A stretch of DNA of 64,000 nucleotides, taken from assembly GCA_903892565.1 (NCBI GenBank), contig CAITIX010000318.1:18935-82934 (forward strand), read 5' to 3'. Of the stretch, positions 1 through 8,391 are shown in pieces. The DNA comes from an uncultured Acidobacteriia bacterium (GTDB taxonomy: Bacteria > Acidobacteriota > Terriglobia > Bryobacterales > Bryobacteraceae). The notes beneath the pieces were generated by a model. That model had not been told where the DNA came from. It saw nothing but the letters and a program-made list of their open reading frames with translations, and did no database searches. Position 1 is the stretch's first letter; each line of letters begins with the position of its first letter. The position numbers and the translations under genes are program-made.

Positions 1-606
1 GGCAAGATTGTAGTAGCCGACGGGATCATCGGCGGCAGTTGGGCGAATCCTCCCGGAATTACGCCGCAGTATTACACCCTGACGGTTGCGGACGTGCAAA
101 GCGACGTCAATCTGACGCTAGAAGTTCCTTATCCCGGAGTGGGCTCTACGGCAACAGCTGTGTTTTACAACCCGTTCGACGTGGAATGGTTGGGTGCGGA
201 TGGTGGTGTGGGAATATTGGGCAGTATGCTGCCCTCTTGCTCTTACAACCTTGCGCCCTGCGGTTTGTTTGATTTCGTACCCAAATACGGAAAGTCGTTT
301 GGGATGGGTCCCGGGGCAGGAAATGTTCCGCTTTACATGGCGGAGCGGGTGGGCGGATTTGCGGGTGCCGCGAATCGAGATCTCATTGTCGCATTTGACC
401 TCGGCGGGGTTCCCAATGCAGCAGGGGTGACGGTTTCCGCTACAAACCCCGATCGGACGGTGGGGGCCAGCACTTGTTCTGTTTCGCCCTGTGTGGTGCC
501 AATCCGTGCCCACGAAGGCATTGCGATGATTACCATCGAATACCGTTCGGCAGCGGGCAAGTTGTTGTCCACGACCACGCAACAAGTCGTCGTAAAAGTG
601 CCGTAG
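1..606 (+). CDS. 3' end of a secreted-type protein, function unknown
   Basis: The frame is open from the first base of the window (GKIVVADGIIGG...) to TAG at 604-606, so the gene starts upstream and only its C-terminal 201 residues are present. The GTG the ORF track uses at 94 is an internal codon. The visible part is rich in Gly, Val and Thr, has four Cys residues and ends in beta-type sequence (ITIEYRSAAG, QQVVVKVP), as expected for an exported beta-sandwich domain. I do not recognise a family. The next gene starts 139 bases downstream in the same direction; it is a glycosyltransferase, which says little about this protein's role. Confidence 0.6.
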   Translation, partial: GKIVVADGIIGGSWANPPGITPQYYTLTVADVQSDVNLTLEVPYPGVGSTATAVFYNPFDVEWLGADGGVGILGSMLPSCSYNLAPCGLFDFVPKYGKSFGMGPGAGNVPLYMAERVGGFAGAANRDLIVAFDLGGVPNAAGVTVSATNPDRTVGASTCSVSPCVVPIRAHEGIAMITIEYRSAAGKLLSTTTQQVVVKVP

Positions 607-745
607 TCGGCGGCGTATTTAAAACACCTCTCGTGCCGGAGCGAGCATATCGCGCACTCGCCCGGCACGAGATCGTATTGCGGAAGCGAGTTTCTCGCGT
701 TGCCGCAGTCATTCGAAAAAAACGCTTTGATAAACTTGTGTCAGA

Positions 746-1696
746 GTGAAATGTTCTGTCGTCGTCCCGCTTTACAATAAGGCTGCCACGGTCGCGCGGT
801 CGCTCGAATCCATTCGTTCTCAAACCTTCCAGGACTTTGAAGTCATTGTCGTGGATGATGGGTCCACGGACGCCAGTGCGGAGTGCGCAGAACTGTTTCT
901 GAAGAGCGCGGATGGGCGATTTCGCATGGTTCGTCAGGCGAATGCGGGGCCGGGGGCTGCTCGAAATCGTGGAATCGCTGAGGCCAAGGGGGAGTTGTTG
1001 GCCTTTCTGGACGCCGACGACGAATGGCTCCCTGAGTTTTTGGAACGAGCCGTATCGCGTCTCGCCGAGACTGGTGCGGCAGGGATTGCGATGGCTTGGT
1101 TTGATGAGCCGGGACATCGATCTTCGTGCGAGTTATTTCTGAAAATGGGGCTAAAGACCGGGATTTGTACCATGCGTCCCGATACGGACCCCCGCGTTCT
1201 TGTTGCCATGCTCGTTCTGATGTGGCCCTGCACCACGATTGTGCGGAGGGACGTCATCGAAGCTTATGGTGGCTTCTATGAGAAGCGGTGCAAGTTTTCG
1301 GAAGACGCACATCTCTGGCTGAAAGTTTGTTTGAATCATCCGGTTTACGTGTATTTGGAGGAAGGCGCGCTGTTCCATCGCGAGAACTCGGATTTAAGCG
1401 GCAACTATCGCTCCATGCGTGACGTGGAGCCTTTCCTCACGGATCCTGGCGACGTGCGCGCTGTGTGCCCGCCGCAGCTTTCCCGGCTTTTGGACGAGGT
1501 GCTTGCCATACGAGCCATGAAGACGGCATGCGTAATGGCGTATTGGGGACAATGGCGGAACGCTCTCGCGCTGCGGCATGAATTTGCGATTCCGGGAGCA
1601 TGGCGGCTGCCGTGGTTTTTTCCGTCTCTCTTGGCGGCCTCACCACTCGGAGGATTAGCCGGCGCGGGACTCCGGGCATTGCGAGGCACGAATTGA
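746..1696 (+). CDS. Family 2 (GT-A) glycosyltransferase
   Basis: The 316-residue protein has the GT2 N-terminal pattern: SVVVPLYNKAATVARSLESI at the start, VIVVDDGSTDAS around residue 33, QANAGPGAARNRGI around residue 63, and the metal-binding LDADDEW near residue 90. It should transfer a sugar from a nucleotide-sugar to a glycan or lipid acceptor at the cytoplasmic face. Acceptor and sugar cannot be read from sequence. Start is GTG at 746, immediately giving the first beta strand. Its TGA (1694-1696) overlaps the start of the next glycosyltransferase, so the two are probably translationally coupled and act on the same glycan. Confidence 0.9.
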   Translation: MKCSVVVPLYNKAATVARSLESIRSQTFQDFEVIVVDDGSTDASAECAELFLKSADGRFRMVRQANAGPGAARNRGIAEAKGELLAFLDADDEWLPEFLERAVSRLAETGAAGIAMAWFDEPGHRSSCELFLKMGLKTGICTMRPDTDPRVLVAMLVLMWPCTTIVRRDVIEAYGGFYEKRCKFSEDAHLWLKVCLNHPVYVYLEEGALFHRENSDLSGNYRSMRDVEPFLTDPGDVRAVCPPQLSRLLDEVLAIRAMKTACVMAYWGQWRNALALRHEFAIPGAWRLPWFFPSLLAASPLGGLAGAGLRALRGTN

Positions 1697-2832
1697 AATC
1701 TTCTGCGCCGCTATCCATTCTCGCAATCCTGGAAGCGACTTCCCTCACCGGACCGGCCAAGAACTTGCTGCAATTTGCGGAATCCGTGCGCGCAGGAACG
1801 CCGGAATCCGCGCTCGTCCAATTGCGCGTGGCGACGTATCGCAGGCCGGGCCAACCGGAGACGAACGACTTTCTCTCCGCGGCAGCGAACATCGGCCTCC
1901 CTTGCGAAACCATCCACGAAAACAGCGCGCTAGACTTCGGGACGTTGTTGCAAATTCGAGCCTTAGTGCGACGCTTTCGGCCGGATGTCATTCAGACGCA
2001 TAACGTAAAAACCGCATTTTTATTGAAACTTTCTGGCGCCCAGCGAAGCGCATGCTGGATTCATTGGCATCACGGCTACACCGCACCGACGCGCAAACAG
2101 GTTTTCTACAATCAATTGGATCGTTTCTCCGTGCGGAGCGCCAAGCAAGTTGTTACCGTAACGTCCGCGTTCCTTCCGGAGCTAGAGAAGTTTGGCGTGC
2201 CGCGCAGCCGCATCGAAGTCATCCCGAACGCGATTCGCCCGGACTGGGGTGGAGCACCCACCGGCATTTCTGCCAGCGCCACCTCTGCGGAAAAAACGAT
2301 TCTCGCAATCGGCAGATTGTCGAAAGAGAAAGCGCACGCGGACTTGATCGAAGCTCTCTCCCTTCTGAAGGCGGATTCGCAACTTCCACGGCTGCGTCTG
2401 CTGTTGGTGGGGGACGGACACGAGCGGCAGAGTTTGGAAGATCTCGCGGCGTCCAAGGACGTCCCGATTACTTTCGCGGGGCACGTCACGGATGTTTGTC
2501 CTCTGTATCGGCAAGCGGATGTGTTCGTGTTGCCGTCTTTGTCGGAAGGTTCGCCCAACGTGCTGATCGAAGCGATGGCGGCAGGTAAGGCGATTGTTGC
2601 GACGTCGGTTGGGGGCGTTCCAGAGACAGTGACGAACGATGTCGAAGCGTTGCTGGTTCCTCCGGGTAAGCCGGTCGCTCTCGCGGCTGCGATCGCTCGC
2701 TTGTTGCGCGATCCGGAGTTGGCGCAAAGATTGTCCGACGCCGCGCAAGCTCGGGTGCGTCGCGAATTTCTTCCCGAAGCACGCGCGCGGAGGATCATCG
2801 AACTTTACCGCCACGTGCTCGACCGCGCATAG
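1693..2832 (+). CDS. Family 4 (GT-B) glycosyltransferase
   Basis: The protein begins LKSSAPLSILAILEATSLTG from TTG at 1693, which overlaps the TGA of the preceding gene. The track start at 1600 would add 31 residues lying entirely inside that gene and lacking family character. GT-B features: the GPAKNLL loop near the N-terminus, QTHNVKTAF in the donor-free domain, ILAIGRLSKEKAHADLIEAL opening the C-terminal Rossmann domain, LLVGDGHE, FAGHVTDV, and the donor-site signature LSEGSPNVLIEAMAAGKAIVAT. Length (379 aa) is normal for GT4. Probably works with the upstream GT2 enzyme on a surface glycan. Confidence 0.88.
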   Translation: MKSSAPLSILAILEATSLTGPAKNLLQFAESVRAGTPESALVQLRVATYRRPGQPETNDFLSAAANIGLPCETIHENSALDFGTLLQIRALVRRFRPDVIQTHNVKTAFLLKLSGAQRSACWIHWHHGYTAPTRKQVFYNQLDRFSVRSAKQVVTVTSAFLPELEKFGVPRSRIEVIPNAIRPDWGGAPTGISASATSAEKTILAIGRLSKEKAHADLIEALSLLKADSQLPRLRLLLVGDGHERQSLEDLAASKDVPITFAGHVTDVCPLYRQADVFVLPSLSEGSPNVLIEAMAAGKAIVATSVGGVPETVTNDVEALLVPPGKPVALAAAIARLLRDPELAQRLSDAAQARVRREFLPEARARRIIELYRHVLDRA

Positions 2833-2865
2833 GATGGATGAGCCTGCGGCGGGCTCTACTTCCGG

Positions 2866-3846
2866 TCAGACAAGCGTGTCTTGGAAACTCTGGATATAGC
2901 GTCCGAACGCGATGACGGCGAGCCACAGGACCAGAGAACTAGCGGCGATGAATTTGGCGGGCGCAGCAGCGTCTTCCCCGGCTTTCACGTGCTCGATCCC
3001 GCTGAAAATGTCCGTCAAGTAAAACGCTGCCGCGTTCAATCCGAGCAGCATCAGAGCCAGGAGCTTGCACCAAACCGCGATGTCGAACGTGTAATACGCG
3101 GGCATGCCGATCAGCACCAACATCCCGGTGGCGACGTTGATGCCCAAGCCTAGAAGTGCCCACGGGATAAATTTATGAATCGGTGCGATCGGGAGTTGCT
3201 TCGCGAAACCCAGGATCCGTAGATTCAGTGCGCCCACGGTTCCGACAATCAGCGTCAGTCCGATGAAATGCAGGTCCATCAAAAGAGCCGTTTCAAACTT
3301 GCTAAGCCCCACGGCCTTGATGAATTTGTCGGGCGCGGGTTCGAAGGCTTGCAGGATCGAGCCGACGCCGGTCTCTTGCAACGGCGACTGCTTGCTATCG
3401 GAGACTTCGGGATGGCGAATGTCCCCTCCGGTGTTCCCCGTTCGCGCCATAAGGCCTGCGGTCAGTAACGAAAACAGCAGGACCGCGAGAACGTTTCCAC
3501 GGGACGTGCGGGCGTCCCGATGCAATTGCCACAGACCCACGATCGCGAAGGCACCCGTGATCTCCATGAACCAGAAGGAAAGCATCGCGGAACCCAGGTG
3601 TCGCTGAATCACGGGCCCTGACACTCCGGCTTGGTGCGCGATATTTACTTGAGCGCCGAAGCCGCTCACGAAGGTGGGAATCGTCACCAACGCAACGCCT
3701 GCAAAAATGATGAGGCTCGAGCGCCGCAGGTCGCTGTTCTTTCCGCAGAACGAAATCAGGAATAGGGCAATGGCGATGATCGTCCCCAGAACGGGAACGT
3801 GGTTTAACAGCAAATGCAGATGTGCGAAATTGATGTGCAAGTCCAT
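2866..3846 (-). CDS. Polytopic membrane protein, DUF2231-like plus DUF6644-like halves
   Basis: A 326-residue membrane protein with about eight hydrophobic segments. The N-terminal half starts MDLHINFAHLHLLLNHVPVL, His-rich and resembling DUF2231-type membrane proteins. The C-terminal half (ALLMDLHFIGLTLIVGTVGA, LRILGFAKQLPIAPIHKF, then GINVATGMLVLIGMP) is clearly homologous to the whole of the neighbouring 170-residue protein (LLHNLGLALAVGTSIFVGFR, LLGFAPDLPIAPLKKF). Conserved His residues at the starts of helices could be haem b or metal ligands, but that is inference. It is the last gene of the minus-strand cluster and converges with the glycosyltransferase operon. Function unknown. Confidence 0.75.
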   Translation of the reverse strand: MDLHINFAHLHLLLNHVPVLGTIIAIALFLISFCGKNSDLRRSSLIIFAGVALVTIPTFVSGFGAQVNIAHQAGVSGPVIQRHLGSAMLSFWFMEITGAFAIVGLWQLHRDARTSRGNVLAVLLFSLLTAGLMARTGNTGGDIRHPEVSDSKQSPLQETGVGSILQAFEPAPDKFIKAVGLSKFETALLMDLHFIGLTLIVGTVGALNLRILGFAKQLPIAPIHKFIPWALLGLGINVATGMLVLIGMPAYYTFDIAVWCKLLALMLLGLNAAAFYLTDIFSGIEHVKAGEDAAAPAKFIAASSLVLWLAVIAFGRYIQSFQDTLV

Positions 3847-3860
3847 CGTCTACGTTCTCC

Positions 3861-4373
3861 CTACCCGGTCTGTCCATACAGCAGATATTTGAATGTGTAG
3901 GCTAACAGGCGGCCTGCCGAGACGGCGCAAAGCCATACCACCAGTGCCCGGGTCGCCAAAGACCTTCCTTGAGCCAAGGTGGCGGCCTCGCCCGCGCTTT
4001 CGCAATTGGAAACTACTTTCTCCATCCGCAGCATGATCCACACGCCAGTTGCGATCAGTGCCAGCTTTACGTAAAACAGTGGATTCGTCAGGGCCTTGGT
4101 GGGATACGAAAGTAAGAGCACGAGGCCGGATGCGCCGCTGATCCAGGCTCCGGCCCACAAGATCTTGAAGAACTTTTTCAGAGGTGCGATCGGCAGGTCC
4201 GGTGCAAAGCCCAAGAGGCGAAAGCCGACGAATATGCTGGTTCCTACGGCGAGCGCCAAGCCGAGGTTATGCAGTAAGAGGAAAAAATAAAACCCAAAGG
4301 GCGATTCCGTCTCGCGCAGCCAGGTGCTGATGCCGCTATCTTCAATCGTGCCTAGAAACAGGGGTACTTCCAT
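3861..4373 (-). CDS. Four-helix membrane protein, DUF6644-like
   Basis: A 170-residue protein with four predicted transmembrane segments (FYFFLLLHNLGLALAVGT; ILWAGAWISGASGLVLLL; FYVKLALIATGVWIML; LVVWLCAVSAGRLLAYT). It matches the C-terminal half of the next gene in the motif LLGFAxxLPIAPxxKF and the following Gly-rich helix, so one is a duplication of the other's module. It lies 14 bases upstream of that gene, same strand, and very likely forms a complex with it. The His in LLLHNLGLA is shared (MDLHFIGLT) and is the most likely ligand-binding residue. Family assignment is from memory of the motif. Confidence 0.72.
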   Translation of the reverse strand: MEVPLFLGTIEDSGISTWLRETESPFGFYFFLLLHNLGLALAVGTSIFVGFRLLGFAPDLPIAPLKKFFKILWAGAWISGASGLVLLLSYPTKALTNPLFYVKLALIATGVWIMLRMEKVVSNCESAGEAATLAQGRSLATRALVVWLCAVSAGRLLAYTFKYLLYGQTG

Positions 4374-4487
4374 AGCGCCTCCGTGACCCTTTCCCCTCTG
4401 GACTCAACCAGAAAAACCACGATTGGATAGCGTATCACCGATTTGGTCCTCTTGTCGCGAGGCTCACGTGAAGTGCAGCGTGAGCGA

Positions 4488-5294
4488 CTAGCGGGCGGCC
4501 TTCGGCGCTTTCTCTACGACGTCAGGAACCGGAAATACAACGTAAGGATTGTTTGCGTCGACTTTGCTCACGTTCAAGGTGAGGACGGTCGCTCCGCCTC
4601 GCTTTTGCACGATGCGCGCGGGGAACATGACATCCGTCGCGATCTCGCCGAGATCTTTGTAGCCCGCATACGTGGTTTCCATGTTCACGTTGCCGAGCGC
4701 AGCATTCGTGCCTGTCGCTTCGACTTTCTCTACTTCACTTTTCGCGTTGAGTGTCATCTTCACGGAGATGCCCGTCAGCGGTGCGGTGAGCGGAAAGCTG
4801 ACTACGGTCATCCCGCCTTCTTTCGATACTTTGGCGTCCCCTTTATTCGCGACGGCCGCACGTTCGGCCGCCTTGAGAACGCCGTGCGGCGTGGTCCACA
4901 TCTGTAGTGAGCGCTCGGCGAGAGTGGCTGGCAGCGGGGTAGCCGTCGAACCGGGGATGAATCCGCCACCGGGGACGCTTTCATTCCAGGAAAAATCTCC
5001 GTTGATTACCTCGATCTGTCGAGTGCCTCCGGTGGGTGAAACGTCAATGCGCATGGCTGGCGTGCGATAGCTGTAACTCGCGTGATAGTTGATCGCCACG
5101 GGTGGGCCACCTGCTGCGCGCGTGCCTGTGGCCCAGACTTCCATCGTATTGATCGCGTCGATACGTTGTGGTCCGCGAATCATGCCGAGCGCGTATTCGG
5201 CGGCTTTTATTGTCGCGAGCGCGTCCTGTGCGTGCACGGAGGGCGCGGCGAGTGCCGCGAACATCACTAGAGAGCTGAGGCGAAGTCGATTCAT
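4488..5294 (-). CDS. Exported protein, LolA/LppX-like fold suspected
   Basis: The 268-residue product begins with a clear signal peptide (MNRLRLSSLVMFAALAAPSVHAQ, cleavage after HAQ or HA). The mature part alternates beta strands with phrases such as YSYRTPAMRIDV, IEVINGDFSWNE, VKMTLNAKSEVEKVEATGTN, METTYAGYKDLGEIATDVMFPARIVQ. This style is seen in LolA/LppX-like half-barrels that bind lipids or hydrophobic ligands; the fold call is inference. It sits 33 bases after the third tandem paralogue and 114 bases before the DUF6644-like membrane protein, all on one strand, consistent with co-transcription. Confidence 0.72.
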   Translation of the reverse strand: MNRLRLSSLVMFAALAAPSVHAQDALATIKAAEYALGMIRGPQRIDAINTMEVWATGTRAAGGPPVAINYHASYSYRTPAMRIDVSPTGGTRQIEVINGDFSWNESVPGGGFIPGSTATPLPATLAERSLQMWTTPHGVLKAAERAAVANKGDAKVSKEGGMTVVSFPLTAPLTGISVKMTLNAKSEVEKVEATGTNAALGNVNMETTYAGYKDLGEIATDVMFPARIVQKRGGATVLTLNVSKVDANNPYVVFPVPDVVEKAPKAAR

Positions 5295-5327
5295 GTGAAG
5301 GGTCCTTTATCCAGTGATGGGCGTTTT

Positions 5328-6143
5328 CTAGTGATGATCTTTGGTGACAAGGTGCGAGAGATCGAGCTCCATGCAAGGGAGCGATTCGGCGAGCTCGGCT
5401 TTGGGATCCGGATTCAATGTGATCATGCGCCGATTCATCGTCCACGGCTTCAGCAGTACGTCGGAATCTTCGATCGTGGCTTCCCACGTAATGGCGTCGC
5501 CGTCGCGATGCAGCCGCTCGATGACGTGCAAATTCTCGCTATGGAAATATCCGCCGATATCGAGCCAGCTGGTGTCATTGAATCCGATGCTATCCACGAC
5601 GAGCGTGTCGCCCTCCCAATGGCCGACGGATTCACCCTTCCATGTCCCGTCCAGATCCTGCAGAGTTGTGTGCGCACGGCCATCCACCGGAATCACGCGG
5701 TAGGGATCGCCCCAACCCTGCGCCGGCGGACTGACGTAGAGGAACACGAGCTCCTTCGAGGTCTGCACGATCTTCATCGGCGGGCCGATGCGCGGAACGC
5801 CGCCGGGCATGCATCCATACGAAGGGTCTTGATTGTTGCCGTCCTGGTCGAGTTGTTGGATCTTTTCCCAGAACTCGGGTTTATAGATGGGCTTGTTTTG
5901 ATCGGCGCGCCGGACCAAGGCGCCGTCCCGTTCGAAATTCAAGAGACTTCCGCCACGCGAGGCCAGGTTCGCGGTGAGAGGGTCGGCGTCTTTCAAAAAA
6001 GGATTGAAGGCGTTGCCGTTCCATAGGCCGTTGAGATCCGGATGGCCGTCGGCCAGCAGCGGGGTGGATGCCTTGGAGCTTTGCGCGAGCGACAATGCTG
6101 CCCCAAAACACAGCGCCAAAGCGAGAGATGCAGCACGATTCAT
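5328..6143 (-). CDS. Exported protein of an uncharacterised family, tandem paralogue 1
   Basis: Start moved to ATG 6143, giving the signal peptide MNRAASLALALCFGAALSLAQ and only one base after the stop of the upstream paralogue. The mature part reads ADGHPDLNGLWNG, FERDGALVRRADQNKPIY, CMPGGVPRIGPPMKIVQT, GTWKGESVGHWEGDTLVVDS, IGFNDTSWLDIGGYFHSEN and ends CMELDLSHLVTKDHH. These blocks are shared with the next two genes. No enzyme family that I can name matches. The shared Cys and the terminal His pair are candidates for metal or redox chemistry. It acts outside the cytoplasm. Confidence 0.8.
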   Translation of the reverse strand: MNRAASLALALCFGAALSLAQSSKASTPLLADGHPDLNGLWNGNAFNPFLKDADPLTANLASRGGSLLNFERDGALVRRADQNKPIYKPEFWEKIQQLDQDGNNQDPSYGCMPGGVPRIGPPMKIVQTSKELVFLYVSPPAQGWGDPYRVIPVDGRAHTTLQDLDGTWKGESVGHWEGDTLVVDSIGFNDTSWLDIGGYFHSENLHVIERLHRDGDAITWEATIEDSDVLLKPWTMNRRMITLNPDPKAELAESLPCMELDLSHLVTKDHH

Positions 6144-6144
6144 G

Positions 6145-6984
6145 CTAGTGGTGTTCCTTCGTGACAAGATGCGATAGATCAAGTTCTACACAGGGTAGCG
6201 TTTCCACGAGCCAAGCCTTCGGATCCGCATTCATGCGCTGCACGCGGGGGTTCATAACCCACGGCTTCATCAGCACATCGGGATCCTCGACGGTGGCCTG
6301 CCAGATCAGCGAGTCGCCATCGCGCCGCACACGTTCGATCACATGCATGTTCTCGCTGTGGAAGTAGCCGCCGTAATCGAGCCAGCTCGTGTCGTTGAAT
6401 CCAATGGTATCGATCACCAGCGTGTCGCCGTCCCAGCGGCCGATGGATTCGCCCTTCCACGTTCCGTCGAGATCCTGGATCGGCGTGTGTGTGCGGCCAT
6501 CCGTGGGAATGACGCGGTACAGATCGCCCCAGCCACGTGCGGCAGGCGCGACATATAGGAAAAGGATTTCCTTCGCCGTTTGCACAATCTTATCGGGAGG
6601 CCCCATGCGCGGGACTCCGGCGGGCATGCATCCGTAAGACGGATCTGCCTCGTTGCCGTTCTGATCGAGCTCCTGTACTTTCCCCCAGAATTCCGGTTTG
6701 TAGAGAGGGCGGTTCGGATCGGCGCGGCGGATGAGCGCTCCATCGCGTTCATAGTTGACCAGGCTACCGTCGCGCGAAGGAAGATTCGTAATCGTGGGAT
6801 CGGCTGAGGCAATGTGAGGGCCGGCTACTGTGGTGGCGTTCCACAAGCCGTTGAGATCCGGATGGCCATCCGCCATGCGCGGAACCGCAGGCGAGGTTTC
6901 CGTTTTCGCATTCGGACGCTGCGCCGCCATGGATGGCAACGCCACTATCGCGACGATCACGACGACAATCACGGCGGCCTTCAT
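6145..6984 (-). CDS. Exported protein of the same uncharacterised family, tandem paralogue 2
   Basis: From ATG 6984 the product starts MKAAVIVVVIVAIVALPSMA, an export signal. The track start is TTG at 6999. An in-frame CTG at 7026, seven bases after a GAGGAG ribosome site, is also possible. Mature blocks ADGHPDLNGLWNA, CMPAGVPRMGPPDKIVQT, GTWKGESIGRWDGDTLVIDT, IGFNDTSWLDYGGYFHSEN and the tail CVELDLSHLVTKEHH make it a close paralogue of both neighbours. It is separated from paralogue 1 by one base, so the two are co-translated. No known catalytic motif is seen. Confidence 0.8.
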   Translation of the reverse strand: MKAAVIVVVIVAIVALPSMAAQRPNAKTETSPAVPRMADGHPDLNGLWNATTVAGPHIASADPTITNLPSRDGSLVNYERDGALIRRADPNRPLYKPEFWGKVQELDQNGNEADPSYGCMPAGVPRMGPPDKIVQTAKEILFLYVAPAARGWGDLYRVIPTDGRTHTPIQDLDGTWKGESIGRWDGDTLVIDTIGFNDTSWLDYGGYFHSENMHVIERVRRDGDSLIWQATVEDPDVLMKPWVMNPRVQRMNADPKAWLVETLPCVELDLSHLVTKEHH

Positions 6985-7080
6985 GGCAACGAAGGGCAAA
7001 CGAAACTGGAGCGCTGTGCGGATCAGGGTAAAACTCCTCTGAACAGTTTATACGGAACTGCGAGCGTTGGCCGAACTGGG

Positions 7081-7896
7081 CTAATGATGTTCTCGTGTCA
7101 CCAGATGCGACAGATCCCGCTCGCTGCACGGCAGCGTTTCTTCGAGCGTCGCTTTCGGATCCGGGTTGCGCGCCAACTCCCGTGTGTCCATCGCCCAGGG
7201 CTTCACTAGAACCTCGGGATCCTCTACCGTCGCCTGCCACGTCAAGGTATCTCCGTTGCGACGCAGGCGCTCAATGACGCGCATATTCTCGCTGTGAAAA
7301 TAGCCGCCGATATCGAGCCAGCTCGTGTCGTTAAAGCCAATCGTGTCGATCACCATCGTGTCTCCTTCCCAGTGTCCGATCGATTCGCCCTTCCATGTCC
7401 CGTCCAGATCCTTGAGCGGCGTGTGCGCGCGGCCGTCGAGCGAAACCACACGGTAGGTATCTTGCGGGCCCGCGTAAAAGAGCAGCAATTCGTCCGGTGT
7501 CTGCACAATCTTCATGGGAGGTCCCATGCGCGGAACTCCCAGCGGCATGCATCGATACGAGGGATCCTCCTCGTTGCCATCCTGATCGAGCTTCTGTACT
7601 TTCTCCCAGAACTCGGGCCGATAGATGGGCTTGTTCGGCTCCATGCGCCGGATCAACGCATTGTCACGTTCGAAATTGACAAGCGTGCCTTCGCGGGCGG
7701 GAAGCAACAGGCCGACTTTTTCTCCGGAGGAAAGAGTTCGCGGGACAATCGCTCCGTTCCAAACGCCGCTCAGGTTGGGAACTGCCGTCGCTTTGCGGGG
7801 CGCAGTTGCGGACGTCTGCGAGAGCGCAGGCGCGGCCAAGGCGCAAGCAGCGATGAAGCATCGCAGAAGCGAACGATTTAAAACCCGGTAGTGCAA
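7081..7896 (-). CDS. Exported protein of the same uncharacterised family, tandem paralogue 3
   Basis: TTG at 7896 is preferred over the track's GTG at 7914 because a GGGAGGG ribosome site lies six bases before it. The product then begins LHYRVLNRSLLRCFIAACAL and carries an export signal ending near APALSQ. Shared blocks: CMPLGVPRMGPPMKIVQT, GTWKGESIGHWEGDTMVIDT, IGFNDTSWLDIGGYFHSEN, tail CSERDLSHLVTREHH. It lacks the ADGHPDLNGLW opening in exact form (PNLSGVWNG instead) and is the most diverged copy. It follows the DUF6152-like gene by 33 bases. Confidence 0.8.
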   Translation of the reverse strand: MHYRVLNRSLLRCFIAACALAAPALSQTSATAPRKATAVPNLSGVWNGAIVPRTLSSGEKVGLLLPAREGTLVNFERDNALIRRMEPNKPIYRPEFWEKVQKLDQDGNEEDPSYRCMPLGVPRMGPPMKIVQTPDELLLFYAGPQDTYRVVSLDGRAHTPLKDLDGTWKGESIGHWEGDTMVIDTIGFNDTSWLDIGGYFHSENMRVIERLRRNGDTLTWQATVEDPEVLVKPWAMDTRELARNPDPKATLEETLPCSERDLSHLVTREHH

Positions 7897-7929
7897 GTGT
7901 GGCCCTCCCGGCACCGGTGCCCGTGCGAC

Positions 7930-8337
7930 TTACTTCGCGTTCGGATCGTCGGTCCAAATGGTAAAGACGCGGCCATCGGACATGGTAATTGTCTTGACGA
8001 GGCCAAGGTCGGTGCCGTCTTTGGCGAGAACGCCGTTGACCGTGATCGTGTCGCCTGCTTTGAGGCCGCCCCGATCACCGCGGCTGATTCCCGCTTTGCG
8101 CAGCGCGCCGGGGCCGGCCATTTCGAAGGCCCACTTCTTGACCTTGCCGGAAGGATCCTTCACATCAATAAAGAGGTATGAGTGCGGATTGATCCACTCC
8201 ACTTTGGTGACCGTGCCGTTGAGCTGGATGGGTTTTTCCAAATCAAACTGCGCCTGCACGGAATGGTGCGCCAGCAGTGGCACCGCGAAAATACAAAGCC
8301 CACCCAATGTCAAAAGCCGCGTAAGTCGCAAAATCAT
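7930..8337 (-). CDS. DUF6152-like small exported protein
   Basis: ATG 8337 is chosen because a GAGG lies nine bases upstream, whereas the track's TTG (8346) abuts the purine run. The product opens MILRLTRLLTLGGLCIFAVP and is cut around LLAHHS. The mature chain (about 110 aa) has HHSVQAQFDLEKPIQLNGTV, KVEWINPHSYLFIDVKD and GDTITVNGVLAKDG, an OB-fold-like beta pattern. AHHS plus EWxNPH is the pattern I associate with DUF6152 proteins. It is the first gene of the seven-gene minus-strand cluster and divergent from the nuclease operon, so the cluster promoter should lie in 8338-8391. Role unknown. Confidence 0.8.
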   Translation of the reverse strand: MILRLTRLLTLGGLCIFAVPLLAHHSVQAQFDLEKPIQLNGTVTKVEWINPHSYLFIDVKDPSGKVKKWAFEMAGPGALRKAGISRGDRGGLKAGDTITVNGVLAKDGTDLGLVKTITMSDGRVFTIWTDDPNAK

Positions 8338-8391
8338 TTCCCTCAACCTCTCTAATAGGGGTTAACAAACGGGGCGGGGGCTGTCAAGCCT

